Assembly: GCA_013177805.1 (NCBI GenBank)
Contig: JABLXU010000047.1
Location: 21,463 to 85,462, forward strand
DNA length: 64,000 bases
Direction of reading: 5' to 3'
Source: Candidatus Omnitrophota bacterium
GTDB lineage: Bacteria; Hinthialibacterota; Hinthialibacteria; Hinthialibacterales; Hinthialibacteraceae
Both the position numbers and the translations under genes were made by a program. Within the stretch, counting starts at the first letter, position 1. Each line of letters begins with the position of its first letter. The notes below the pieces were generated by a model. That model worked only from the letters and a program-made list of their open reading frames with translations. It was not told the origin of the DNA and ran no database searches. Below are positions 7,735 to 16,157 of the stretch, one piece after another.

Positions 7735-10050
7735 GTGACCCAATCCGTCAAACGTCTTCATCTCGATATCCGCGGCACCGTGCAAGGTGTGGGATTCCGC
7801 CCGTTTCTCTACCGCCTCGCCGTTGAACTGCGCCTCTCCGGATGGGTGAGCAACACCCCCCAGGGTGTGATTGTGGAGGTGGAAGGCCCTGGGGACGCCG
7901 TAGACCGCTTCGTCCAACGTCTCCGGGAGGAAAAACCCGCGCATTCCCGTCTTGATCAACTGGAAAAGAAGGAGATCCCCGCGCAAGGCGCGACGGTATT
8001 CGAAATCCGCGCCAGTCTCGACGGCGGCGTCAAATCCGCCCTCATGCTGCCCGATTTGGCCACCTGCCGCGATTGCCTGAACGAAGTGTATGATCCCCGC
8101 AACCGGCGTTACCTCTATCCCTTTACCAATTGCACCCACTGCGGTCCGCGCTTCAGTATCATCGAAACGTTGCCCTACGACAGGCCCCACACCAGCATGA
8201 AGCACTTTGCAATGTGCCCCCGTTGTCAGGAGGAATACGAGAATCCCCTTGACCGCCGCTTTCACGCCCAGCCCAACGCCTGCCCCGAATGCGGCCCGTG
8301 GCTGGAATGGTGGAATCCAAGCGGCCATTCGCTGGCTACGCGTCATGAAGCCCTGCTGGCGGCAGCAGAAGCCATTCGCGAAGGACGGATCGTGGCCGTA
8401 AAGGGCCTGGGCGGATTCCATTTGATGGGGGACGCGCGCGATTCCGCAGCCGTGGCCCGCCTGCGCGAACGCAAGCACCGGGAAGAAAAGCCTTTCGCGC
8501 TGTTGTTCCCCTCACTGGAATCCCTGCGGGATGAGTGTGAAGTCTCGGATCTTGAGGAAAAGTTGCTTCTTTCGCCCGAATCGCCCATCGTATTGCTGCG
8601 GCGTGTCATCCAGCCTGCGTCCGCGAGTCCTGTGTGCCATGAGGTGGCGCCTGGTAATCCCTATCTCGGCGCCATGCTGCCCTATACGCCTTTGCATCAC
8701 ATTCTCCTGCGCGAGCTCGGCTTTCCCGTGGTCGCTACGAGCGGCAACCTGTCGGATGAGCCGATCTGCACGGATGAACACGAAGCCCTCCAGCGTCTGG
8801 CGGGCATCGCCGATGGCTTTTTGGTTCACAACCGCCCCATCGTCCGGCATGTCGATGACTCCATCGTCCGAGTGATCGCCGGACGGGAGATGATTCTGCG
8901 CCGTGCCCGGGGATATGCCCCCTTGCCCATCGAAAATCCTGAAACCGGGCCGCCCAAACTAGCCGTGGGCGCGCATCTCAAGAACGCCATCGCCCTGGGC
9001 GCGGGGACCCATATTTTCATCAGCCAGCATATCGGCGACCTGGAAACCCCCCAGGCTTACGGCGCGTTTCTCGAAGTAATCGGCAGCTTCCAGCGCGTGT
9101 ATGAAACCACGCCCGCGGCGGTGGTTTGCGATCTGCATCCCGATTATCTCTCCACTCATTACGCGGAACAGACCGGCCAGCCCCTTCACCATGTGCAGCA
9201 TCACTACGCGCACGTGTTGTCGTGCATGGCCGAGCACCGCCTGGACGGCCCCGTGCTGGGGATCTCCTGGGATGGAACCGGATTCGGCCTGGATGGCACC
9301 ATTTGGGGTGGTGAGTTTCTTCTAGCGACGCGTGAGCATTTCACCCGATTCGCCCATTGGCGGACCTTCCCACTGCCTTCGGGCGAGAAGGCCATCAAGG
9401 ATCCGCGCCGGACAGCCCTGGGCCTGCTGTATGAAGGTCTGGGAAAGAAAGCCTTTCAGCGGACGGATCTGTTTCCTATCCGATCATTCACTCCAGGCGA
9501 ATTGAGCGTGCTGCGCGATTTGTTGGAGAAAGGCCTTCACTCGCCGCGGACCTCCAGTGTGGGGCGCTTATTTGATGCGGTAGCGGCTTTGCTTGGATTA
9601 CGTACCCACGTGTCGTTTGAAGGACAGGCGGCGATGGAGTTAGAATTTGCCCTGGCCGGAGTGAACTCGGACGAAGCGTATCCGGTGGAGATTCGCGCCA
9701 ATCCGGTGGATGCCCAAGCCCCGGATACCGATTCCAGCCCTTACGTGGTGGATTGGGAACCGTTGCTGCGTGCTATACTTTCCGATATGCAAGAATCGGT
9801 GCCTGTTGGAGTGATTTCGGCCCGGTTTCATAATGCGTTGGTGGAAAGCCTAGTGCGGACCGCCCAACGCGCGGGTGAAACATCGGTGATATTGACCGGC
9901 GGATGTTTTCAGAATCGGTATCTCGCCGAAGGGGCCATTGCGCGCCTGCGGGAGGAAGGATTCGAGCCGTATTGGCACCGCCGCGTCCCCCCCAACGACG
10001 GCGGCATCGCCCTGGGGCAGATTTGGGCGGCGGGAGCTGATGGTCAATAA
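7735..10050 (+). CDS. hypF: Carbamoyltransferase HypF
   Basis: The 771-aa protein makes the carbamoyl-AMP used to build the cyanide ligands of the NiFe centre, passing carbamoyl to the C-terminal Cys of HypE. The domains are in canonical order: acylphosphatase-like (residues about 1-90, GTVQGVGFRPFLYR), two zinc fingers (CRDC..CTHC and CPRC..CPEC, residues about 110-190), a YrdC-like domain, and a Kae1-like C-terminal domain (HHVQHHYAHVLSCMAEH, then ILTGGCFQN). The start is a GTG at 7735. Length is typical. It lies within the hyp block. Confidence 0.93.
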   Translation: MTQSVKRLHLDIRGTVQGVGFRPFLYRLAVELRLSGWVSNTPQGVIVEVEGPGDAVDRFVQRLREEKPAHSRLDQLEKKEIPAQGATVFEIRASLDGGVKSALMLPDLATCRDCLNEVYDPRNRRYLYPFTNCTHCGPRFSIIETLPYDRPHTSMKHFAMCPRCQEEYENPLDRRFHAQPNACPECGPWLEWWNPSGHSLATRHEALLAAAEAIREGRIVAVKGLGGFHLMGDARDSAAVARLRERKHREEKPFALLFPSLESLRDECEVSDLEEKLLLSPESPIVLLRRVIQPASASPVCHEVAPGNPYLGAMLPYTPLHHILLRELGFPVVATSGNLSDEPICTDEHEALQRLAGIADGFLVHNRPIVRHVDDSIVRVIAGREMILRRARGYAPLPIENPETGPPKLAVGAHLKNAIALGAGTHIFISQHIGDLETPQAYGAFLEVIGSFQRVYETTPAAVVCDLHPDYLSTHYAEQTGQPLHHVQHHYAHVLSCMAEHRLDGPVLGISWDGTGFGLDGTIWGGEFLLATREHFTRFAHWRTFPLPSGEKAIKDPRRTALGLLYEGLGKKAFQRTDLFPIRSFTPGELSVLRDLLEKGLHSPRTSSVGRLFDAVAALLGLRTHVSFEGQAAMELEFALAGVNSDEAYPVEIRANPVDAQAPDTDSSPYVVDWEPLLRAILSDMQESVPVGVISARFHNALVESLVRTAQRAGETSVILTGGCFQNRYLAEGAIARLREEGFEPYWHRRVPPNDGGIALGQIWAAGADGQ

Positions 10051-10186
10051 TTCACTGCGGAGACACTGAGGGCGCGATGAATTTTAGATTCACATAACGG
10101 CCTAAACGGGAGGGTAATCCTCCGGGTGAGCCGCTTTCGGGTGAGGGAATCCACCCCATGGCTTTTTGAATAGGAGATCCTGCTTT

Positions 10187-10423
10187 ATGTGTTTAGGCAT
10201 ACCAGGAAAAATCGTCAGTATTTCGGGGGAGGATCCCCTCTACCGGGTGGGGAAAATCGATTTTGGCGGCATCCGGAAAGAGATCTCCCTGGCCTATGTG
10301 CCCGAGGCCGAGGTAGGAAATTATGTCATCGTGCACGCCGGTTTCGCCATCAGCGTCATTGACGAGCAGGAAGCCAACGAAGTTTTTCAGTACCTCAAGG
10401 AAATGGAAGAGGTGCAAGGCTGA
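10187..10423 (+). CDS. hypC: Hydrogenase assembly chaperone HypC
   Basis: The 78-aa chaperone starts MCLGIPGKIV, the diagnostic HypC/HupF N-terminus in which Cys2 carries the Fe(CN)2CO precursor with HypD and then escorts it to the large subunit. I chose the ATG at 10187 because it places Cys at position 2 and follows TAGGAG by about 11 nt. It is followed 33 nt later by hypD, its functional partner. Confidence 0.93.
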   Translation: MCLGIPGKIVSISGEDPLYRVGKIDFGGIRKEISLAYVPEAEVGNYVIVHAGFAISVIDEQEANEVFQYLKEMEEVQG

Positions 10424-10456
10424 GTCAACGTTCCTTCATCTCAGAAAAAATTGATC

Positions 10457-11563
10457 ATGAAATACCTGGATGAATACCGCGATCCGGACGCGGCGCGTTC
10501 ATTTGTGAAGGCCATCCATGGGGTGGCCACCCAGCCGTGGGCCCTTATGGAAATCTGCGGCGGCCAGACGCATTCCATCGTTAAGTACGGCATTGACGAT
10601 TTGTTACCTGAATCGCTCACGCTCATTCACGGGCCGGGCTGCCCGGTGTGCGTCACGCCGGTGAGTATTCTCGACAAGGCCATCGAGATCGCCGCGCGGC
10701 CGGATGTGATCTTTTGTTCATTCGGCGACATGCTCCGGGTTCCGGGCAGTGAACGTGATCTGTTTACGGTCAAGGCGGGGGGGGGCGACGTGCGGGTGGT
10801 CTATTCGCCCCTGGACGCGCTCCAACTGGCCCGCGAGAATCCCGGCCGCGAGATAGTTTTTTTCGCTATCGGCTTCGAAACCACGGCTCCCGCCAACGCC
10901 ATGGCCGTGCACCAGGCGAAACGCGAGGGAATCCGCAATTTCTCCCTCCTTGTCTCGCACGTTCTTGTGCCGCCGGCCATGGAGGCGATCTTGTCCTCGG
11001 ACGATAACCGGGTTCAGGGATTCTTGGCCGCCGGGCATGTTTGTAGTGTGATGGGCTATACCGAGTATGTTCCCATCGCCCAAAAATACCACGTGCCCAT
11101 CGTGGTCACCGGTTTCGAACCGCTGGATATTCTGCAGGGCATTTATATGTGTGTGAAGCAACTCGAGGAAGGCCGCGCGGAAGTCGAAAACCAATACGTC
11201 CGGTCCGTGCGGAAAGACGGCAACGAGGCCGCCCGCCGGATGATCACCGAGGTTTTCCAGATCGTGCCCCGCGCCTGGCGCGGCCTGGGAGAGATTCCCC
11301 GCAGCGGCTTTGGCCTGCGCCCCGAATACGCGGATTGGGATGCCGAACGGCGCTTCGGTTACGTGGGGGATATGAATGTCACTGACTTGTCCGAGTGCAT
11401 CAGCGGCCTGATTTTGCGTGGCGTAAAAAAACCGCATGAATGCCCGGCTTTCGCGGACCGATGTACCCCCGAACGTCCCCTGGGCGCGCCAATGGTCTCC
11501 TCGGAGGGGGCCTGCGCCGCCTATTACCGTTACAAGCGGGACACTGTCCACCAGGCGGAGTAA
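10457..11563 (+). CDS. hypD: Hydrogenase formation protein HypD
   Basis: The 368-aa scaffold assembles the Fe(CN)2CO unit with HypC and HypE. The conserved motifs are present: CGGQTHSI near residue 34, HGPGCPVCVTP near residue 58, GFETTAP, and the C-terminal [4Fe-4S] Cys set (HECPAFADRC..GACAAYYRY). The ATG at 10457 is preferred to a TTG two codons earlier. No strong ribosome-binding site is visible. Length is typical. Confidence 0.93.
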   Translation: MKYLDEYRDPDAARSFVKAIHGVATQPWALMEICGGQTHSIVKYGIDDLLPESLTLIHGPGCPVCVTPVSILDKAIEIAARPDVIFCSFGDMLRVPGSERDLFTVKAGGGDVRVVYSPLDALQLARENPGREIVFFAIGFETTAPANAMAVHQAKREGIRNFSLLVSHVLVPPAMEAILSSDDNRVQGFLAAGHVCSVMGYTEYVPIAQKYHVPIVVTGFEPLDILQGIYMCVKQLEEGRAEVENQYVRSVRKDGNEAARRMITEVFQIVPRAWRGLGEIPRSGFGLRPEYADWDAERRFGYVGDMNVTDLSECISGLILRGVKKPHECPAFADRCTPERPLGAPMVSSEGACAAYYRYKRDTVHQAE

Positions 11564-11894
11564 GGCCAAGTATACTCTCATCCCGCAGTATGAGGCGGTT
11601 TCGATAGAAGGGACACATTGCTACGTGCCCCTCCAAGCAATAGAAATGGCATTGGAAGGAACAGAATTGAATCGGTAGTGAGACCTCGTTCCGAAGCTTT
11701 CCCTCACCCTGGCCCTCTCCCAGAGGGGAAAGTTCGTAGGGGCACGTGGCCACAGGCCCCTACAGAAGTTGGTGCATTGGGTTGGCATGAAAGAGAGGGA
11801 AATTAGGTAAGGGTGGACCATCGTGTCCGCCCGGATCGTCATCTGACCGGATGAGCCGGCCATTACCATCAATTGAGGTAACCGCGATACTACC
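11564..11894. repeat. Intergenic region with a dispersed palindromic repeat and an inverted repeat
   Basis: No gene is visible. A repeat copy lies at 11697-11731 (CCCTCACCCTGGCCCTCTCC, then CAGAGGGGAAAG). Separately, ACGTGCCCCT (11623-11632) is an exact inverted match of AGGGGCACGT (11738-11747) and could flank the first element in a larger stem. Related repeat copies occur at 57155, 59459, 61235 and 61427. Confidence 0.6.
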
Positions 11895-12950
11895 ATGACC
11901 GATACCCGGGATTTTTCGCTGTCCTGCCCGATACCCAAAACCGATTATCCCACGGTTCTCCTGGCGCATGGCGGGGGCGGGACGCTGATGCAGCGCCTGC
12001 TCGAAACAGTATTCTTTCCCACTTTCCAGAATGAAATCCTGGATCAGCACCACGATGCGGCCGTGTTTCCCGTGCCCCATGGCCGCATCGCCTTCACAAC
12101 GGATTCTTACGTAGTCAATCCGCTCTTCTTTCCCGGCGGAGATATCGGCTCTCTGGCCGTGCACGGTACGGTCAACGATCTGGCCATGAGCGGCGCGCGG
12201 CCCCTGGCCCTCAGCGCGGGCTTCATTCTCGAGGAAGGCCTGCCCATGGAGACACTCGAACGCGTGGTGCGCTCCATGCAAGCCGCCGCCGCCCAAGTTG
12301 ACGTGCCTATCGTCACCGGCGACACCAAGGTGGTGGACCGGGGCAAGGGCGATGGGATCTTTATCAACACCGCCGGCATTGGTATCATCGAGCATGGCCT
12401 TGAGATCTCGCCCCGCTCCGTGCGTGAAGGCGGCGCCGTGCTCATTAACGGCGACTTAGGCCGCCACGGCATCGCCATCCTGGCCGTGCGCGAGGGACTG
12501 GCGTTCGAGACCGCCATCGAATCCGATTCTGCCCCACTGGCCGACCTCGTTCAACAATTACTTCAAGCAGGTTTGCGGATTCAATGTCTACGCGACCTCA
12601 CACGCGGCGGCCTGGCCAGCGCGCTCAATGAGATCGCCGAAGTGTCCGGATTGACCATCGCTTTGGATGAACGCGCCATCCCCGTGCGGGAAGACGTGCG
12701 TGGCGCGTGCGAACTGCTGGGTTTCGATCCGCTGTATGTCGCCAACGAGGGGCGTATGGCGGCAATCATCGATCCAGAGGACGTCGACAATGCATTGGAA
12801 ATCATGGCGGCACATCCTCAAGGGCAAGGCGCGGCGGTTATCGGCCGGGTGACGTCCCGGGCTGCCGCGCCAGTGGTCATGACCAGCCGCATCGGATCGT
12901 CCCGCATCGTGGACCGCCTGAGTGGAGAACAGCTGCCGAGGATTTGTTAA
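11895..12950 (+). CDS. hypE: Hydrogenase expression/formation protein HypE
   Basis: The 351-aa ATP-dependent enzyme dehydrates the thiocarboxamide on its own C-terminal Cys to thiocyanate, the cyanide donor. The C-terminus is exactly PRIC, the required ending, and the PurM-like ATP-grip features are visible (HGGGG near the N-terminus, GDTKVVD, LTRGGLASALNE). Length is normal. It is the last gene of the hydrogenase block, separated from hypD by a repeat-bearing gap, so it may have its own promoter. Confidence 0.94.
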   Translation: MTDTRDFSLSCPIPKTDYPTVLLAHGGGGTLMQRLLETVFFPTFQNEILDQHHDAAVFPVPHGRIAFTTDSYVVNPLFFPGGDIGSLAVHGTVNDLAMSGARPLALSAGFILEEGLPMETLERVVRSMQAAAAQVDVPIVTGDTKVVDRGKGDGIFINTAGIGIIEHGLEISPRSVREGGAVLINGDLGRHGIAILAVREGLAFETAIESDSAPLADLVQQLLQAGLRIQCLRDLTRGGLASALNEIAEVSGLTIALDERAIPVREDVRGACELLGFDPLYVANEGRMAAIIDPEDVDNALEIMAAHPQGQGAAVIGRVTSRAAAPVVMTSRIGSSRIVDRLSGEQLPRIC

Positions 12951-13131
12951 TTGGGAGGCACTAGGAGAAAGGAAACAATATAGACTATAGACTGTTGGGT
13001 CTTCGGGGTTCTATTCGTCTTCGAAATTCTATTCAGGCAGGGAGTCTTGGAATAAAACCATGGCGAAATCCGGGGGGCCATGGGAGCCGGGACCGTTCCC
13101 AAGCGGGTAAACTTAATGAGCATAGGATATT

Positions 13132-13701
13132 TCACCCTGTTACGCGTTCCACATACTCGCCGGTACGGGTGTCCACTTTCAACACGTCACCTTCATTGAT
13201 GAACAGAGGAACCTGGACAGTCGCCCCGGTTTCCACCTTGGCTGCCTTGGTGGCTCCCGAAACCGTATCCCCCCGGACGCCCGGCTCGGTCTCGATGACC
13301 TTCAATTCCATGAACGTTGGAATTTCCACATCCACCGGTTCGCCATTGTAAAACAGGAGTGTCAAATCGGTGTTTTCCTTAAGCCATAAATCCTTGCCCA
13401 TAAGGGCCTCGGTGGGCAGGGAGAACTGCTCGTAGGTGTCGGTATTCATGAAGTGGAGTTCTTCATCCCGGTACAAAAACTGGACCTTCTGCGGTTCGAG
13501 CACCGCCCGTTCCATCGAGTCGTTGGATTTGATCGTCTTTTCCAGCACCCGCCCGGTTTTCAAGTTCTTGACTTTGATGCGGATGAACGCCTGGCCCTTC
13601 CCCGGTGAAATATGCTCATACTTGGTGCATTCCCAGACTTCTCCGTCAATTTCGAGTTTGGTCCCCGCGCGGACATCGGTCGGTTTAATGGTAATGCCCA
13701 T
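13132..13701 (-). CDS. efp: Translation elongation factor P
   Basis: The 189-aa factor rescues ribosomes stalled at polyproline. The tip loop SPGKGQAF puts a Lys at residue 35, where EF-P proteins carry the modified Lys or Arg. The family C-terminus DVLKVDTRTGEYVERV is present. The inner ATG at 13701 is chosen because GGATGGAGAG precedes it and it fits the family length. An upstream in-frame ATG at 13716 adds 5 residues. No efp-modifying gene is adjacent. Polyproline-rich proteins occur in this window, for example the rhodanese N-terminus. Confidence 0.93.
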   Translation of the reverse strand: MGITIKPTDVRAGTKLEIDGEVWECTKYEHISPGKGQAFIRIKVKNLKTGRVLEKTIKSNDSMERAVLEPQKVQFLYRDEELHFMNTDTYEQFSLPTEALMGKDLWLKENTDLTLLFYNGEPVDVEIPTFMELKVIETEPGVRGDTVSGATKAAKVETGATVQVPLFINEGDVLKVDTRTGEYVERVTG

Positions 13702-13943
13702 TGATTCGCTCTCCATCCTGGAAAATAGAATTTACTGAACCGGACATTATACAAACGAACGGCCAAAATTGAATCCACGCGCTGGAGGGAGTTTCCAGGA
13801 AGGAATGCCTCACGAACCGCTGGAGGGGGAAATCCGTTCGGGGGCCGTGGCGGGAACCAATCCGGTTACGGTGTTGACATAAACCTCAATTGTCTTTGTC
13901 TGAGCGACACTTTTCATGATCTCCGGCCCCGTGATGCAAAGAA

Positions 13944-14357
13944 TTAAACTCCCCATGTAGTATATTTTACACCTACTTGCACGGCGTCTTTCCACGCTTT
14001 TTCCCGTAATCCAGGCAAGGAGACAATGCGCAAGCGATTGGCCTCCAACCACCGGTCCAAGGCGGCGTCGAAGGATTTCTTTTTCGGCTTGACCAATTCC
14101 TCAAAACTGAGCCAAAACTTCAGACTCCAGAATTCGAAAGAATCGCGTTTCTCCAAGAAAGTTTTCGCGAGTTCCCGCAGGCCGGTCACTTCCGTGGTTG
14201 TGTATGCCGGGTGAACTTGGGCTTGGGTTTTTTCCCCGGCACTGGCCCGCGATTCGTGATAAAACGTGATCCCTGCTGCACAATAGAGGCCGGTCAAACC
14301 CAACACGAACTAATTCTTGGCGAAGGGATCTGGCAAGGAGAACCACTTTCGAAACAT
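13944..14357 (-). pseudogene. Membrane-anchored hypothetical protein gene interrupted by an in-frame TAG
   Basis: An ATG at 14357 sits 4 nt after a strong AGGGGAG and opens MFRKWFSLPDPFAKN. A TAG follows (14312-14310), and the same frame then continues for 121 codons with a hydrophobic segment (FVLGLTGLYCAAGITFY) and a soluble part (TGLRELAKTFLEKRDSFEFW and on). The ribosome-binding site and coherent downstream protein argue that this was one gene of about 137 aa with an N-terminal membrane anchor. A further lesion is likely near 13950: another frame continues as YMGSLILCITGPEIMKSVAQ to a stop at 13810, with an ATG at 13917. I do not recognise the family. It lies beside a group II intron remnant. 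Confidence 0.5.
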
Positions 14358-14451
14358 GTTACTCCCCTATTCATGCCTATAATTGATCCGTTTTATTTTA
14401 TGCAAAATTATAATCCTAGTCTAGATATTGATAATTTTATATTAATGGAGC

Positions 14452-14705
14452 TTTGCAGCCCCCGTCCTCTCACATCACCGGACGAACGGTTCCATTCACG
14501 TATGGGACTTTGAAGATATTCGCCTTCTCATCCGGCAAGCCCGCCGCGTATACGATTTCTGCTCGTCGGGCCAGCGGTTTGCCCGCGGCATCCTTCAGAC
14601 TCCACCTCGCGATGGACGCCCTTGCCGTCCGGCTACCCGTTCCCCCTGCCGGGTCTATAGAGGACTTGCACTTCCAAGCCGCACCTCCAAGACGGCGCGC
14701 CCTGC
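14452..14705 (-). mobile_element. Group II intron remnant without reverse transcriptase
   Basis: Read on the minus strand, the segment contains stretches that I recognise from memory as bacterial group II intron RNA: GGCAAGGGCGTCCATCGCGA, then GAGGTGGAGTCTGAAGGATG, then GACGAGCAGAAATCGTATAC, then the tail GAACCGTTCGTCCGGTGATG followed by TGAGAGGACGGGGG. In intact introns a reverse transcriptase frame of about 1.3-1.8 kb lies between the first part and this tail; here they are about 50 nt apart, so the element looks internally deleted. It is oriented with dnaA and lies just after the dnaA terminator, a usual group II (IIC-like) landing site. Confidence 0.55.
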
Positions 14706-14714
14706 CGGACGCAC

Positions 14715-14747
14715 AAAAAAAACCGCACTCACACTGGGCGAGTGCGG
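14715..14747 (-). terminator. Intrinsic terminator of dnaA
   Basis: CCGCACTC (14723-14730) pairs perfectly with GAGTGCGG (14740-14747) around a 9-nt loop. The eight A residues at 14715-14722 give the T-tract on the minus strand. It lies about 40 nt past the dnaA stop. Confidence 0.8.
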
Positions 14748-14789
14748 AACCCTGGGGGTTTTCACCCCGTGAACGCTTGCTTTGGAGAT

Positions 14790-16157
14790 TCAGTACTTGG
14801 AAAATGAATCGATGAAATGCTGAATCACTTCACGAAGTTTGGCATCGCTCTCCATTTCTTTTTCGATTTTATTCACCGCGAAGAGAACCGTGGTATGGTC
14901 CTTGTTGCCGAAAAAGGTCCCGATTTCGGGGAACGAATGCCGGGTCAATTTGCGGCTCAGGTACATGGCGATCTGCCGCGGCCGGGCGATCGAACGAGAA
15001 CGGTTCTTGCCGATAATATCCGAGGGCTTGATGTGATAATATTCCGCCACTTTGCGTTGTATCTTCTCGATGGAAATCTCTTTGACGGGGCGGTCGTAAA
15101 TTTCGCCCAGGAGCCGTCCCGCGGTCTCCACATCCACTGGTTCCTTGGAGAAATGGATATGGGCGGTGATCTTCGCGTAGGCGCCTTCCAACTCACGAAT
15201 GGATGAACGGATCTTGTTCGCGATGTACTCCAGCACATCGTCGGATAGTTCGATGTTGTCAAATTCACATTTCCGCCGCAAAATGGCCACCCGCATCTCG
15301 AAATCCGGCGGCGCGATATCCACGATCAAACCCCACTCAAACCGGGAACGGAGCCGGTCTTCAATGGTGGGAATATCCTTGGGCGGCCGGTCGCTGGAGA
15401 TGATGATCTGCTTTTTCCGGTTGTAGAGGGTATTGAAGGTGTGAAAAAACTCCTCTTGTGTGGATTCTTTCCCAGCCAAAAAATGGATATCGTCGATCAA
15501 CAGCACATCGACGTTGCGGAACGTATGTTGAAATGACAACCGCTCATTGCGTTTAATCGCATCAATGAAGATATTCACGAATTGTTCCGCGGATAAGTAG
15601 GCCACCTGTTTTTCGGGATACCGGGCCAGAATCGCATTGCCGGTGGCCTGCATCAGGTGGGTCTTGCCCAAACCTACCCCCCCATACACAAAAAGTGGAT
15701 TGTACGATTGCGCGGGTCTCTGCGCGACCGCCTCGGCGGTGGCATGGGCCATTTTATTGCTGGCTCCAATCACATAGGTGTCAAACGTGTATTGCGGATT
15801 CAACGGTTCAAACTGCAACAAAGAAGGCGCCGCCGGGGCCGGTGCGGCCTCCCAGCCCGGTTCCGCGGTTTTTCCGGTCAACGGACCGGATAATTGGATC
15901 TCTACATCCACCGGGCGTTGCAGGAGATGGGAAAAAGTCCGGGCTAACATAGGAACGTGATTTTTTTCGATGTAATCCCGCCGGAAATTGCTGGGCACGC
16001 CCAGAATCACGCAATCAGGCAGACATTCCAGAATCTGCGTGTCCTCGTACCAGTCTTCGACTTCTTCATCGGTGATCAAGCCACGCAAGGTTTTCACGGC
16101 GTGACTCCAGAGCAACTGTTGATCGCTTCCACGAGAGGCAACAGACATAAGCGCCAT
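14790..16157 (-). CDS. dnaA: Chromosomal replication initiator DnaA
   Basis: The 455-aa initiator binds DnaA boxes and melts oriC. Domain I (interaction) is followed by a short Ala/Pro linker (about residues 105-120) and the AAA+ domain with Walker A GGVGLGKTHL and Walker B LLIDDIHFL. Domain IV carries the DNA-binding signature SFPEIGTFFGNKDHTTV near the C-terminus. I chose the ATG at 16157 because GGAGGA lies 10 nt upstream. In-frame ATGs at 16175 and 16148 are alternatives. A terminator follows and an AT-rich region with DnaA boxes lies upstream, so this is probably the chromosome origin. The neighbours are not the classical dnaN, recF and gyrB. Confidence 0.95.
   Translation of the reverse strand: MALMSVASRGSDQQLLWSHAVKTLRGLITDEEVEDWYEDTQILECLPDCVILGVPSNFRRDYIEKNHVPMLARTFSHLLQRPVDVEIQLSGPLTGKTAEPGWEAAPAPAAPSLLQFEPLNPQYTFDTYVIGASNKMAHATAEAVAQRPAQSYNPLFVYGGVGLGKTHLMQATGNAILARYPEKQVAYLSAEQFVNIFIDAIKRNERLSFQHTFRNVDVLLIDDIHFLAGKESTQEEFFHTFNTLYNRKKQIIISSDRPPKDIPTIEDRLRSRFEWGLIVDIAPPDFEMRVAILRRKCEFDNIELSDDVLEYIANKIRSSIRELEGAYAKITAHIHFSKEPVDVETAGRLLGEIYDRPVKEISIEKIQRKVAEYYHIKPSDIIGKNRSRSIARPRQIAMYLSRKLTRHSFPEIGTFFGNKDHTTVLFAVNKIEKEMESDAKLREVIQHFIDSFSKY

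Noticed and set aside
7711..8478. A 255-codon minus-strand frame over hypF
   Set aside because: hypF is unmistakable on the plus strand; this is a composition shadow.
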